Position numbers and translations under genes: made by a program. A stretch of DNA of 64,000 bases from Pomacea canaliculata. Lineage: Eukaryota; Mollusca; Gastropoda; Architaenioglossa; Ampullariidae. The stretch covers positions 19,549,844-19,613,843 of the forward strand of contig NC_037592.1 in assembly GCF_003073045.1 (NCBI RefSeq), read 5' to 3'. Below the pieces are notes generated by a model, which saw only the letters and a list, made by a program, of their open reading frames with translations, searched no databases and was not told the DNA's origin. The stretch's first letter is position 1. Each line of letters begins with the position of its first letter. Shown in pieces: positions 24,593-37,342 of this stretch.

Positions 24593-27046
24593 AAAAAATT
24601 TCAGGGTTCATTAGTGTTGAGACAAGAGTCTAAAGACATTGCACCTTCCATCCATTAGGTGTCATTTGAAAAAGAATTGCATATTCATGCATTATTGTCC
24701 ATCAGCAAATCATGTAAACTTCTATTACAATTATCTACTAGCTTTCACAGTTCAGCAGCCTGCTAGATGGAGTTGTTGGCTAAATTTTGTATCAGCTGAT
24801 TGAAATAACAATAAAATTCATCATAAATAGTACTATTCTTGCTATAGGTAACATCATTTTCAGTCAAAATAGATTGTATGCTTGAGGGAGGGTGTGGATT
24901 GGTTGGGTTAGTGTGTGTGGTAGCACAGGGATATCTCTGTCTTGGTCCAAGCAAAAATGTCTGAGCCTCCATTGTTTTATTTTTGCGAAGGATGTAAAAT
25001 GGGTTGTGCTTTTGTTAGGAAAAAAATTTGAAAGCAGGGACAAAAAAATTATTTGAGACAAATCATTATTTTTTTTTTTTTTGTTACAGGAATGTTGTAA
25101 TCTAAGAATTTTAAAAAATCATTCAAAATTGATAGACTTTTTGCAATATATGCTTACATCTTTTTGACAAAGGTAAGATGCATGTTCATGTTTGTAGTGT
25201 TTAAGTGAGCAGCTTTGAATATAGCATCAGAAAAACAACAACAAAAAGTTGAAATTGTTGATCTTATAAGATGGTGTGCAACAAGAAATTAGCTTTCTGG
25301 CAGTGAACTTGGTACAAGGCGTAGCAGATTTTCTACATTTTTTTTAACACCTAACCTAATCTATGAGAGTACAGCAGCTTCAAACATTGTATCACAGAAT
25401 TTTTTAATGCTGGGCCAGCAGGTATAGTTGTTTAGCAGTGATCTTGTTTCGCTAACTAGTTGGAAATGTGTTTTTTAGCTGCAGGATTTTTTTGTGAAAG
25501 TGGACAGCTCTGTCGTCTGGAGGCACGCTCAGTAGGCTTTTGCTTTATTAATTTTTTTATGTTTTCATGATCCGCTCTTGCATTAAATATCCCAATCAAA
25601 TCTGAAATAGCATTGCTGTAAATAAGTGCATAAACTGTAGAGGGAGTGACCGCATAAGTTGTTGCTAAGATGTAGACCCATCTTCCCCTTGTAGGTCAAT
25701 CCCTATTCGTTCATCAGAGACAATTTTCCGCTAAATAATGGGTCATGGGAAGAAGCATATGGTGTTGCTGATAATGAAAGGTGACTCTCATTTTAAACAG
25801 GCAAGACATGATGGACGCTCTGGCTTTTTGGTGGCTGACCTTTTTCTTTTCCTGGCATTGTATGTTTTTACATTTTATTTCGCTGCATAAGGCTGTAGAT
25901 TTTAAAACGCAAGCTATTATCCATACAAGCACTTTTTAAATTTGCACCTTTTGTTAAATGGAAATTATGAGAAGTGAAAATTTTAAGCCTCACTAAGTAA
26001 CCATGCGTGTATATGTATTTCATTATTCGTTTCGCATACTGTAGTTCTTCAACACTTTCGACCCGTTTATTTTTCTCATAGTGATAAAGGCCGGGCGCCC
26101 TGCGCCCTCTGCAAAAAATCAAAATATTTACAGCATTTTGGAAAGATTATTATCGGTAAAAATTCGTTCGTTTTGGCAGTTTGTTAGGCATTGCCACATG
26201 TTATTAGACACAGCATATTACCTTTACCGTAATGGTCAATCCGTGGAAGGGCTGCGATGTACAAATTTACGTGTCTCCCTGTGTCAGCGTAAAGTGCTGT
26301 GATGTACAGGTATCGACACACTTCAGTGGACGTCTAACATCGCGGATCGAGCAGTAATCCAGGTTTGTCTCAATGATAGTGTCACTCTTCCGTGGAACTT
26401 CACTACTGACAGTGGCGAGACGATTCAAAGTATTGAGTGGTATTTTCAGGTATGGTTTCACTGTCTACCGCCGCTTGGGCGAACATACAAATATAAACCG
26501 TAATGATCTGAGAAAGTAGATTGGTGGGCTTAAGAAAACAAGAAATGAGCCGAAAATGAAATAGCTTGCAATATTTAGATATGTTTTATATAAATTGGCT
26601 AACTAGTTCAATAAGTAAACAAGAAAAAATCGTTCGTCATCCTTTGTTATGTACGTACTACCTGCAACAATGAGATTACAAACTTGCTATCTGTACTTAA
26701 AAATTAATATATTGTACTATACGTAGATTTTATTATTAATTAATACTTTTATTATTGTGGTATATGACTCGTAATTTATACGAGAGGTGTCTTCCAGATA
26801 TCGAAGAATCGCGAGTATTTTAAAAATTGTTTCTATTTAACCAGCTTTGCACTTGATTTTTGTTGTTGTTTTTTATTATAGTAATGACTAGCATAAAAAG
26901 TTCATAACAGATTTTTATTTTTATTTTTCGTATTTGCGCCAATTCACTGTTCGCCGTTCTCATATCGAGGAAATTCTTTCAGCCTTTGTTTTGAGGACAC
27001 AACCCTTCAAGCCTGCTTTAAAAGTCAGTTGAACCGTTTACCCCTA
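24593..27046. other. Intergenic DNA, nothing recognised
   Basis: AT-rich sequence between the LINE tail and the next Tigger relic. The small open frames have no recognisable domain or splice context. A GCCGGGCGCCCTGCGCCC stretch near 26090 stands out by composition only. Confidence 0.4.
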
Positions 27047-27603
27047 CAGTCAAATCTCCCTACTATGCCACCCCGCTACTATGCCACTCTCGGTATTATG
27101 CCACTTTTGCTCGGTCCCGACTATAAATTAAATGTAAAAAAAAAATTTCTATGCCACCCCAGACTCTCGCTACTATGCCACTTTTTTGTGATTGTTAAAA
27201 GGCACAAGTTGTGAAATTCCACGCAGTGCTCGATTATTATACTCTAGGGTAGTGTGGGACATGGCAGTTAGGTGGACGGAACCTAGCACGTACACAGGGA
27301 GGGTGGAGGCTGGCGATGGGGGGGGGGGTGGTCGCTGGCCGGGTGACAGTCACGTGACAGGAGGGGGTAGACTAGCGACACGATGCAGGTGCGAGGATGT
27401 GGTTGGGAGGGGTGGAGGATGAAGAGGTGAGGGGGAGAATGAGAGAGACAGCTAGTGCCAGCAGACGATTCTTGAGAGCTTTGGACTGATGGGTAACTTG
27501 AGAAAATAAAGCTGTTTTTACGAACCCTCGGTATTATGCCACTCTCGCTACTATGCCACTTTTGCTCGGTCCCGGTAGGTGGCATAGTAGGGAGATTTGA
27601 CTG
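27047..27603 (+). mobile_element. Second pogo/Tigger-like relic
   Basis: The ends CAGTCAAATCTCCCTACTATG and its complement are flanked by TA at 27045-27046 and 27604-27605. About 150 bp at the left and 130 bp at the right match the copy at 1103-1816, including an AATAAA followed by the second TATGCCACT block. The interior differs: it has G-rich sequence and no acidic peptide. It is an internally deleted or rearranged copy of the same family. Confidence 0.8.
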
Positions 27604-28002
27604 TATATCCCTTTGTGAGGGACAAAATCAGACTGTGGATACTCACTTCTGTCAATCGTGATTTTATTGCTGATTTATAACCAGAAATCGTTTATGGTTA
27701 CAAATATTAAGTAGGGCCCCTGCTACAAAGAGACAACGGAAAGGAACTGACATAGCATTTAACAGAAGCTCAAGGGTGGTTTTTGTGCAAATCGAATTTT
27801 GCATTATTTACACATGCTTAAATATCGTGATTTCTGTTTACAAACTATACCACCTATGATTTTAAATTCGCATAGTTCGGACACGCGTAAAATGCGACTT
27901 GCGACCACACACACACACATCGAACTTTCACCTTTCGAAATCCCTCATGTAATTGCAATTACCGCAAACACCCATCATTCAAAGCTCGTCTTGTGTTGTT
28001 AA

Positions 28003-31000
28003 GTGGACTGTCTGCACTAGTTATAGTAAATTCAATTGCAAGGCACCTTGTCCCTTACTACCTTAACTTTACTGGCCTTTGGCAGTCCCCTGATGAGGAA
28101 GCCCACCTTCTGGCTCATACAGAGGACCCCGATGGTCGTTTTGTCCTCGATACTCCGACTCCAGTGCAGCTTGTCGACAAGGCAGGCCTCTTATTGTCAA
28201 GGGTAACAACCAACGACACCGGTAGATACAGCATTGTTGTGAATTCTGTTGATATCAAGGGTACTGTGACGCCTAACACTCAAAGTGCACAAGTGGACAT
28301 TGAAGGTAGTATTAAACAAACTTAGGTTCTTTGTACATTGTCAAATTAAAAATAGTCAAATAATGAGGTGTTAAATGTAGGCTATGCACATTATAGTTGT
28401 CCTGTCGTAACTTTACGTCGTTGCTATTTGTTGTAACCATTTTTGTCGATCTTTGTAAACAGTGCCTCCCAGTACAACAAATGGCCAGCTGCAAGTGCAA
28501 GTCGTACATCGCAGTATGGCGCAGCTTATACAAGGCGGGACCGGGGAGCCGCAAGTACAGCTGAGCTGTGGGCAGTTCCTGAGTCGCGGACATCCTGAAG
28601 CTGACGTGGTGTGGACAGTAAGTGGCAGAACGGAGACACCCTGTTGTACACACCACACAATGCACACACTATACGCTTCTCACCGTCCTGCTCTCGTGAC
28701 GTCATGTTGAAAAGACATGGCCTAACTGATGAATAAGATGGAAAAGACCATCGCTGATTGCTTAATTGCTCAATTTGTACGTCACTTTTCTCTTATTAGA
28801 TTCCTTCAGGGCAGGAGGTATCCAGTACAAACTACACAAATGGTTTCTTCTTACTGACTCTGCACGACCCTGTAATGAGGGGCAACTACTCCTGTCGTTT
28901 GTCACTCAACTTCTCCGCCATTCTGTGTCTGATGGATGCTTCGCCGTTAGTGGAGGGGATGTTGCTGATTGGCGATGACCTGACCACTAGAGTGGCGATT
29001 GCGGAGGCCAGACAAGACTGGCTGATATTGGAAAATGCAAGGTTGAGAGAGCAGCTGATGCAGGAAAGCGCCATCTTGAACAACATGACGAGTCAGATTG
29101 AGGACCTAAAATCAAAACTTACGGAACAAAGCAGTCTTGTAAGCCAGGTACACAACCTGCAGGTGGAAGTCTTCAACCAGTCTGTCGCTCTCCAAAAGCT
29201 CACCTCAAATGTTGAAGGTGCAGTAGTCTTTATTTGTGCATGAAGGTCCAGTGCTAGAAACTCAAGTGTGTCTTGTGTTTATCCTATAGGTCTTCTGAGG
29301 ACAAAACAAAAAAATAATAAAAAGGGATGTTTGAGGGTGGGGAGGGGAGGGAAAACCGTAAGGAAAAAAAAATTAGGTCTTGTAGTTCAAATAGAAAACA
29401 GTAATAGTGGCTAAGATTCCCCCCTCTAATATGATATTTACAAATAAGGTGCGAATAAACAAATGAAGAAGGACGCAAAGGAATGTTATTCAGAAAGGTT
29501 GGATAATTACGATGAAATAAAGCAAAACATTGTTCCAGCTGTCAGAAACTGCCGCGACGTACAGCTTGTCAACAAGAGCAGCGGCGTCTATGACATTCAG
29601 CTCCCTGACGGGGTCTTCTTCAGCGTGTACTGTGATCAGACCACAGACGGCGGCGGCTGGATAGTGCGTATACGCGCGCACACAACCCACCACCACCACC
29701 ACCACCACCACCACCACCACCACCACCACCACCACCACCACCACCACCACCACCAATCTGTTTTCATGTAAAGAAATTGTGCGAAGTGTAGATGTTGAGT
29801 TTCTAAGTTAATTTGTCACTTGTCAGGTATTTCAAAGACGAGAGAATGGCGACGTTGACTTCTATAGGAACTGGGAGAACTATGCGATGGGATTCGGGAA
29901 CTTAAATGATGAATTCTGGCTTGGTCAGTATTAGATTTTCTTATACGTATTACATTTTCTTATACGTGTTTGGTTAAGGAATATTTTTGTTACCCTTTTT
30001 TTCTCTCTCTCTCTCTCTTTCCTAGTCCATGCAAGTATATTTGCTTGTTCTCACTTGTGTGGACTGTCTAGGGAGGGTCCATACACGTTCCTATATGTCT
30101 TTCTTTTCATATCTGTGTCTCTGTTTACTTGTGCATATTTGTGAAGTAAATCTATTGTGATGTTTGTGTATGTTTTCTTTCCCATATGTGAGCAGTAAGT
30201 TTCTTTGTTGATGCATCTCTTTCTTTATGGAGTATGTATCTTTATTTTGCTAGACTAACAGGCTTGACGGTGACGCCATTCCATCACATTTCACATTTGT
30301 CCGTTGATCTGCGTGAAACTTTGTGTCTCATGTTTTACATTTGCTACGTTCCTGGATGGATTTCTTTGTCCGAGCTACTTTTCATCTTTTCTGTGCCATT
30401 TTATTAATTTCTACTGTCATCTTGTGAGATTTGCGTATCGGCAGTGTCGACTTCAAACTGATTGCCTTGCTCCAGTTTCTTCAGAATGTCGAGCTATCTC
30501 AGCAAGCTTTGCGTGGAGTACAGACCAGTCTGCAATGATTGACATCATGTATCTCCAGGAAGCTCGGTGAAATATGCCGCTCAGACCACGAATTTGTATT
30601 ACTAGACTGCTTGCAGACTATTTTTTCCAGTTAACTACTAAAACGGGACTGGTTTAGTCACATTTCGCATTAATTACTAAAACGAGGTAGGTGTTTACAA
30701 AGCTTCCGGTTTAGTCACATTCATTGTATAGACTCGCCGAGACTAATAGCGGAGAACTTCGTAAGAGGCTAAGCGTTGGTCTCGGCAGACAGACAGCAGT
30801 CCACCTATAAACTATACACGTCAGTGCTCAGACTAATCTGACATGCTGGTGCTGAAAAAGGCAAACTTGCTTTTGATGCCTTTGACTTGACTACTGTACT
30901 TTTGTCTTTCTTAAAACTAGTAGCTGGTAAACAGTGACAAGAGGTTAAAGAGAGACAAAAGTTATGTCAGACAAATCAGTGACAAAGCTTTGTGCTTGTT

Positions 31001-32425
31001 CCAAATCTCAAATGTCTGCAAGTCAGCCAAACGACATCACCTTCCCATCACTGTCAGAAAACAAGGTGACGATCATTCTTAACATCAATGAGTCATCATC
31101 ATCAGAAGTGGTCATCATACAGTTTGAAAGTGTTGCCTGTATCTATCAGCTATAGACTGTGATAGGCCAAGGTCACAAATATAGTGATTCTACAACTGTT
31201 TTTGAGACCAGCATCCATTCTAATTATATTTGTGTGTTTTTCTTTTTAGTAAAACGCTATGAGTCCGCCTTTAATGGTGGGGAAAAGAGCTATACAAATA
31301 AATAAATTATTTCTTCTTCTTCTTCTTCTTCTTCTTCTTCTTCTTCTTCTTCTTCTTCTTCTTCTTCTTCTTCTTCTTCTTCGTTCCTATTCGCCCCCAG
31401 TGGAGCATAGGGCCGCAACCACACGCCGCCATCGGACCCGGTCCTGGGCATCCCTTTATTTATTATTATTAGTTATTATTATTAATAATTGTTGTTATTA
31501 TTATTATTAATAATTGTTATTATTATTCTGTTAACGAACCACGAACAAATGAGTGATTTCCTCTATGAAGAATTTTTGGTCCTTTCACACGATGCTTCAC
31601 TTGCACATCATGCAGTCGTCACTAAAACAGAACACCTGTAAACAGTACACATCACACAGACACCATTGAAACAGAACACCTGTAAGCAGCACACAAATGT
31701 GGGAGTCACTAGGAGATGGTCACTTTTTTTGCTGTCCGTCTGTCCAGGCCTGGACAACCTGCACGTTCTGACGTCACAAGGACCGCAAATGCTTAGGGTG
31801 GATATGGAAGACTGGGAGGATAACCACGTCTACGCCACCTATACGAATTTCGCCGTAGGAGACAGTGGTGACAATTACACCCTGCACATTGGAGATTACA
31901 AAGGGAATGCTGGTATGCCATTCCACACCTCCTAAATTTCTGCACTTTTTTTATATATCCATAAATCCAATTGCTAAACATTTATTTTCTGAATTTCTTC
32001 CTTTCTCTCTGCCTGTCTTTTCTTGTTTTTCTTTATTATGTAGCCCACTAGCTCTAGTCATCTATAGTTATCATGCCCGGTGTAGTGTTTTTAAAAGAGG
32101 CTGAATTTGTCATTACCCACATGTATCTGTTCCCAACCCCTATGAAATTCATCAAATCACTTGCCTGTGAGCAGGGGACAGCCTGAGTTTCCATGACAAA
32201 AGCCCTTTCTCCACGTGGGACCACGACCACTGGTTTCCGTATTTTGAATATTGTGCCTCGAAATTTCACGGCGCCTGGTGGTACAACGGGTGCCTGCAGT
32301 CAAATCTTAATGGCGACTATAAGCACAACTCTAGCGCTCCCGATTCAGATGGAATCAGCTGGGCAACGCATTACGGATCATTGTATTCGATGAGGTTCAC
32401 AGAAATGAAATTTAGACCACAGTAA
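28003..32425 (+). CDS. Fibrinogen-related protein (FREP) gene, Ig + coiled coil + fibrinogen
   Basis: FREPs are secreted lectin-like immune proteins of gastropods. Exons with matching phases: about 28003-28305 (cysteine-free Ig-like, [10 protein letters not shown]), 28463-28617 and 28800-29217 (second Ig, VQLSCGQF to GNYSCRLS, then a coiled coil [15 protein letters not shown]), 29494-29663 (start of fibrinogen domain, [18 protein letters not shown]), 29827-29923 ([16 protein letters not shown]), 31748-31912, and 32175-32425 ([18 protein letters not shown], stop). The fibrinogen domain is complete. The calcium-site region reads DHDHW rather than the usual DxDND, and the residue before GAWWY is His rather than Tyr. 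The signal-peptide exon was not found, so the 5' end is open. An AATAAA follows at 32529. Confidence 0.88.
29688..29755 (+). repeat. (CAC)n microsatellite in FREP intron
   Basis: About 22 uninterrupted CAC units begin 24 bp after the 5' splice site of exon 29494-29663. If the intron were retained it would read as a long His run. Confidence 0.95.
31240..31381 (+). repeat. LINE/SINE-like tail followed by (CTT)n microsatellite
   Basis: A short segment with GTGGGGAAAAGAGCTATACAA, then AATAAATAAATTATT, resembles the 3' tail of a retroposon. It runs into about 23 CTT units (31311-31381). The array lies in the FREP intron between exons 29923 and 31748. Confidence 0.65.
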
Positions 32426-32528
32426 ACTTTGTGTCACTACAATCTTCGCATGGAAGTAAGTTAAAGAACTTTACAAACTGTACGCACAAAAGCTCAATAC
32501 AATTCAACCATATTGAAAAATGACTATG

Positions 32529-32534
32529 AATAAA
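32529..32534 (+). terminator. Polyadenylation signal of the FREP gene
   Basis: AATAAA lies about 100 bp after the FREP stop codon and is followed by TTTTGTATAATGTG, a plausible GU-rich element. Confidence 0.6.
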
Positions 32535-32859
32535 TTTTGTATAATGTGCGCATGATTATTTCTATGCTATGCATATATATTTAAATGCAACATCACCTAC
32601 GTATTTGGAATTAAGCATAATGCATGGTATTGGCAGTATATTTATGTATCACCATGAAGCTGACAAATTGCATATAAAACAGATATCTTAACGTGTAGAC
32701 TTGAATTCAAAATAGTACAGAAAAATAATATGCTGGTCATTCTGATCTTTTCTGACTTGGTCTTTGCTAAAACTGTGAGACACTGTACCTTGAATGCAAA
32801 TTCCCGAGACAGTGTGTTGGGCACTCAAGGATCCATCAGTGCCCACCGGCTGTCTCACT

Positions 32860-32965
32860 TTACTATCAGCACCATAGAAGCCTGTATTAACGACGTCAAA
32901 GACTGGAAGGTAACAAACAAACTTAAACTCAATGATGATAAAACAGAAGCCCACCTATGTTTTAA
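32860..32965 (+). mobile_element. LINE reverse transcriptase snippet
   Basis: The plus strand reads ACINDVKDWKVTNKLKLNDD followed by KTEAHLCF. This is the conserved RT segment (xWMxxNKLKLNxxKTE) that follows the catalytic YADD in CR1/L2/Jockey LINEs. It is bounded by unrelated sequence and there is no continuation on either side. Confidence 0.7.
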
Positions 32966-33540
32966 TTCCTTTGCTGGCACTGTCGCGTAACGCGATCGGG
33001 CATCGCGGGACTTGCTCCCTCACAAACACAGACAAACTTCCACGCGGCCGACTCGAGCAAAGAAGCCAATCACTCCTCAGTGGACACAAAACGCGCACAC
33101 GAAGTTACAATACAAAACTGAAGTTAATTGACGGTCGCAGATGGAAAGAAGTCTGCAGCCATCATGCCCGATGAATCGCTAATCTCAGAGAGCACCAATA
33201 GATATTTCTGGCCTAGCTCTAAAGCAGACTCCACCTGGGTCAAAAACACAAAAAAGTCAGGCCCGAACTGGGATATTTTCACCTACCAGCAGATAATTAA
33301 AAGCACAAGTTATTTTCTCTTTGTGCTCATTTGATTACTCCTTTGTTAAAATTGTTTTTAAATTTCTTCTAATTTACATAAATTGAATATAGTACATCAC
33401 AGAATGTTTGAAAGAAATTTAGTATTTGGTACTTTAGATATTAAATAATCAAATATAAGTGTGTGTAGAAAATCTATTTTCTACTTTTAGTGTGTTTAGT
33501 TACTTTGTTAGGGCAAAGTTTTGATTAGAGCTGTAGGATA

Positions 33541-35510
33541 GAGACAATACATCGTGAACTGGTCAAGCTGGCAGCACATCAGCCCAGCTGATGCGCCAAC
33601 CATCTGGCTGCCCCATTCAGCAACCGGTGGCCAGTCGGGGCTAGCAAAAAATCGACGTAAGCGACCACATTAAAACGTACGGCAAGGGGAGATAACTGTG
33701 TAACAGTCCTACCCCTTATTGTCCAGCTGAAGGCTGGGTATCACCCAAGGCGACCAACGCCCCTTAAATATTGTCTTTAGACCCTTTCTGCATGGCCAAG
33801 GTCACCGGGAGGACGATACACCCAACGGAAGGGAGAAATGAACAAAGTCTGGTACAGGGGTAGAAACGTCACTTTTCCGGCGGCTGGCTAGTGAGTGGGC
33901 GACAGAAGGTCCCTCTTATAGAAGGGTGCGAGGGACTTGGAGTATTATATGGTGTATGAAGAAGGGAATGCTTAGCATTGGAAGTAACAGTGAATTGTGA
34001 ACTTTGGTAAACTTGTGAACGTTGGAATTAACAGTGAGTTGTTATCCTTAGTGAACTGTGAACATTGGAATTTGTGAGCTCTAACTCGGGAGCCCCCGTA
34101 GGCTTCTAGTGCTGTGGTTGAACACCCAGACTTTCTCTTGCTGGGTGAAAAAACTGGCCTACCCCATTTTCTTATGCTTTTCCTTTTTTGTCGCTTACAT
34201 GGCCCTTTCATCTATATTCCTTTTCAAATCGAACATTTCCCTCTTATACTTCAGTTTTACCCTTCCTTTCTTCTGATTACACAGGTCTTTCTCTTGTTTT
34301 TCCTTTTCCTATCATGTCTTTCTTTGAATATCATTTTCTGTCTACAGTCTTCTTTATACCCCCTGCGTTTGCCGTGAAGGGCGACCCGTGTTGGGGAAGG
34401 ATGGGATCCTGGAGGTTGAGGTCCCTGATGGGTTGCGGCCCATCATACCAACACACCTCTTTGGTCCGGACTTCCCCTAGAAATGAGGTTGGTGTATTGC
34501 CCTAGATTTGCTAGAAGGCTGCGGCTGGGGTCAATCTGGCCTTCATACTTGGAAGGCCAGAGTATATTTCTTATGTAGCCCTTGTGCGACCCTGCTGGAA
34601 ATGCCGCTCGGTCGCATCCCCTCGTTGGACTCCATGGTGGCATAAGGAATAAAACATTTTTCTTTATATCATGGCCAAAAAAAACAACAACAACCAAACC
34701 TAGAAAGCGTATTAGAGAAGATGATTCCACAGATAGCGAAGATGAGGTGAGGGACAGAATTGAAGGGGCCTGGCCCCGTTTCCTGGTGGTGAAAGGCGCA
34801 GAGCAGGCCCGGCCGCTCTCGTCCCTATCACCTTTTGCCAAAGCGAAAGGTTTTAAAAACATCTCAAAAATTTTTCTGCTGTAAGACGTTTGCGCTCTGG
34901 ACAATTCCTTGTCCAGTGCGCAAATCAAAAACCTTCTGAAGCCCTACGCCGATGGGACGGGAAACAATTTGTTGATTGCCCCATAGAGGTCATGCCGCAC
35001 CGATCCCTCAACTCCTCGAAAGGGGTCATTCGTTGCCCTGACCTTGCTGTGATGACAGAGACTGACATCAGGTCAGAATTGGCATCTCAGGGGGCTTCAG
35101 AAGTACAAAGAGTCATACTAAAGAAGGACGGGAAATCTATTCCCACCAACATCTTATTCTTAACCTTCTGGCTACCCAAAATACCCGACTTCATTGAGGT
35201 TGGGTATTTACAGGTTAACGTTTCTATATTTATTCCATCTCCATTGCGCTGCTTCAACTGCCAGCGTTATGGTCACGGGGCTAGCTTCTGCAAGTCCCAG
35301 GCCTGCTGCTTTCGCTGTGGTGGTACAGGCCATGCGGCAGCTGACTGCTCTTCAAGCGCAAAGTGTGCAAACTGTGATGGATCACACGTCGCATCTTCTA
35401 GAGACCGCCCGAAGTGGAAGGAAGAGGAAGCCATTCAACGTGTACGCGCGGAATCTGACGTCTCGTACGCTGATGCTCGCCGTCGCGTAGTGGCTGGCTC
35501 CTTCTATTTC
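33541..35510 (+). mobile_element. LINE 5' region and ORF1 with CCHC knuckles (I/Nimb-like), truncated
   Basis: A GC-richer 5' leader (33541-34580) precedes ORF1. A first frame (about 34670-34884) encodes a basic N-terminus (KKTTTTKPRKRIREDD) and LSPFAKAKGF. After a frame break the next (34890-35510) encodes RSGQFLVQCANQ, then zinc knuckles CFNCQRYGHGASFC and CFRCGGTGHAAADC plus a degenerate third. This is the gag-like ORF1 of I-clade LINEs. No ORF2 follows, and coding similarity ends about 370 bp before the large transposon starts at 35880. Confidence 0.8.
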
Positions 35511-35872
35511 AAGTTCCATGTCTTACTCAGCAGCAGTCATAAAAAGGTTTCTCAAAACATCCAAATTGTCGCCATTAGGATGGAAAGTTCCAGAAAATGC
35601 ATTTGAAATTTGTTATTTTTTTTTTAAATTAAAAAATTTTTTTGTTTAATTTTTTAAAAAATTTCCCCTCCTGAGTACTGAGTTTTACTATGGAAGTCTA
35701 CAATAGTGTATGAAACTGCATCAATCAACAACATTCATTGTAATCTACAATTTATTATCTTCTTAAGTCTGTTTATCGCGAACTTCTTCCCATCAGTCTT
35801 CATTCGATGAATGCTTGCGCCTTATACTCAATAAGGTTTGATTCTAAGATCTGTGGACAGTTAGCAGCCTGA
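35511..35872. other. Short spacer before the giant transposon
   Basis: AT-rich DNA including a T/A run at 35600-35660. No feature is recognised. It is the left flank of the KDZ element insertion site. Confidence 0.5.
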
Positions 35873-35879
35873 TTGTAAA
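35873..35879. repeat. Left target-site duplication TTGTAAA
   Basis: TTGTAAA directly abuts the left terminus CACCCGGTT and is repeated perfectly at 63946-63952, immediately after the right terminus. A perfect 7-bp direct repeat exactly outside matched inverted termini supports a single insertion event. Confidence 0.8.
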
Positions 35880-36029
35880 CACCCGGTTCGCATCATACTG
35901 AGTATACAGAGTTAGTTGTTGAAAGGGCATACTCAGCATGCTGCAGAACATGTCCTGATGTTCCAGTAGTCTGTTCCCCGCATACTCAATATGCCAAGAT
36001 CTACAATAACAAGGGATTTAACTCTCGAC

Positions 36030-36810
36030 TCGTTTTCCTCTCTCTCTCTCGCTCTCGCGCTTGCACCACAAGACTCATTTTCCTCCCTCTCTTTCGCTCG
36101 CGCGCTTGCACCGCACACTCCCTCTCGCTCGTACGCACGCAAGCGCACACATGCACACTCTCGCTACGCACTGTCGCTCGTACGCAAGCGCACACCACAC
36201 ACATACTCGAACGCAAGCACACACACTCTCCCTCTCGCTCGTACGCACGCAAGCACACACGTACACTTCTCTAGCTCGCACACGGAAGCGCGCGCACACA
36301 CACACACACACTCGCAAGCACACACACTCGCTCGCACGCAAGCGGACACACACACACTCGCTCGCACGCGCAAGCATCCAAGCGCAAACACACACACGCT
36401 CGCTCGCACGCGTACGCACGCAAGCGCGCGCACACACTCTCTCACTCGCACATGCAAGCATGCAATCCCACACACACTCTCTCTCGCTCGATCGATCGCA
36501 CGCGCTCGCACGCAAGCACTATCGCTCCCACGTGCACACACGCAAGCACACACACTCGCTCGCGTGGAAGCGCACGCAAGCCCAACACACACGATCTCTC
36601 GAACGCGCAAGCATACAAGCGCACACACACACTCTCTCGATGGCTCGCGCGCTTTTGATCTCCACGTATCGATCGTTCTCCTCTCTCTCTCGCTCTCTCG
36701 CGTGCACGCCCACTCTCTTTCTCGAATGGGCACATTATACCTTCTCTCTCTCTCGCATGCGCATGTACACCATATACTAACCCCCTTTCTCTTGAATGTG
36801 CACGCACACA
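36030..36810. repeat. Subterminal CA/CG-rich tandem repeats, left arm
   Basis: Irregular units such as CTCGCTCGTACGCACGCAAG and CGCACACACACACTCTC repeat through the arm. They produce several overlapping long open frames rich in His/Thr/Arg/Leu on one strand and Cys/Val/Arg on the other; none looks like a real gene. The right arm has the same kind of array at about 62850-62950 and 63471-63790, interrupted by a Tigger copy. Arrays beside the termini may be transposase binding sites, as in other DNA transposons with subterminal repeats. Confidence 0.75.
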
Positions 36811-37320
36811 CATAATAAATAAAAAAGAAAAAAATAAGATTAAAATGAAGAGATGAAGAAACACGTGCAGTATTAAGAAAATAACAGAAATTACCTCCAT
36901 AATTTTTTGTGGTTTCTGTGGTCCAATTTACTGAGCTACGTGCATTTAAGTATATTTATTGAAAATCTATTAACAAAAAAATCTACAACAAAAAAAAAGT
37001 TAAGGTATTTTCTTGCTCTTTTTTTCTTAACTCGTTCTCTATTCTCCTTCTCGCGCACGTACAGATCTGTACACACGCACGCACTCTGTCATTTGCAATT
37101 AACAGTAGTTAAAAATGAAGTTAATAACGTCCAAATTTGGTGTAGTCAAATTAAACTCCGAGGTTGAATTGATCCCAACTGGACCCTTCAACTTCAGCTG
37201 AAAACAAACAATTAACGCTCCCTCGTCCCGCCCTTTTCAGGGGAACTAACTACTTCACAGTCCATTTGCAGTTCCGTGGCGCGGAAATATAACCAAGAGG
37301 CTGTACGACATACTTGCTTG

Positions 37321-37342
37321 GATCTGTTCAGTTTGGTAAGTA
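37321..37342 (+). promoter_or_regulatory. Splice donor at inner end of left arm (5' leader exon of companion gene)
   Basis: TTCAGTTTG|GTAAGTAGATG is a strong consensus donor, with the exon ending at 37335. The next acceptor in the inward direction is CTCTGTTCAG at 38043-38052, directly before the first coding exon. The promoter and untranslated first exon of the plus-strand gene therefore probably lie in the arm. The same donor occurs in the right arm. Confidence 0.55.

Noticed and set aside
29463..29771. Poly-histidine open frame (and poly-valine on the other strand)
   Set aside because: It is a real FREP exon read past its donor into a (CAC)n microsatellite.
31259..31510. Poly-leucine open frame
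   Set aside because: Translation of a (CTT)n microsatellite in a FREP intron.
35991..36900. Several overlapping long open frames (up to 274 codons) on both strands in the left arm
   Set aside because: They are translations of CA/CG and CT-rich repeat units in every frame, with compositions of only His/Thr/Arg/Leu/Ala or Cys/Val/Arg. No domain or splice context.
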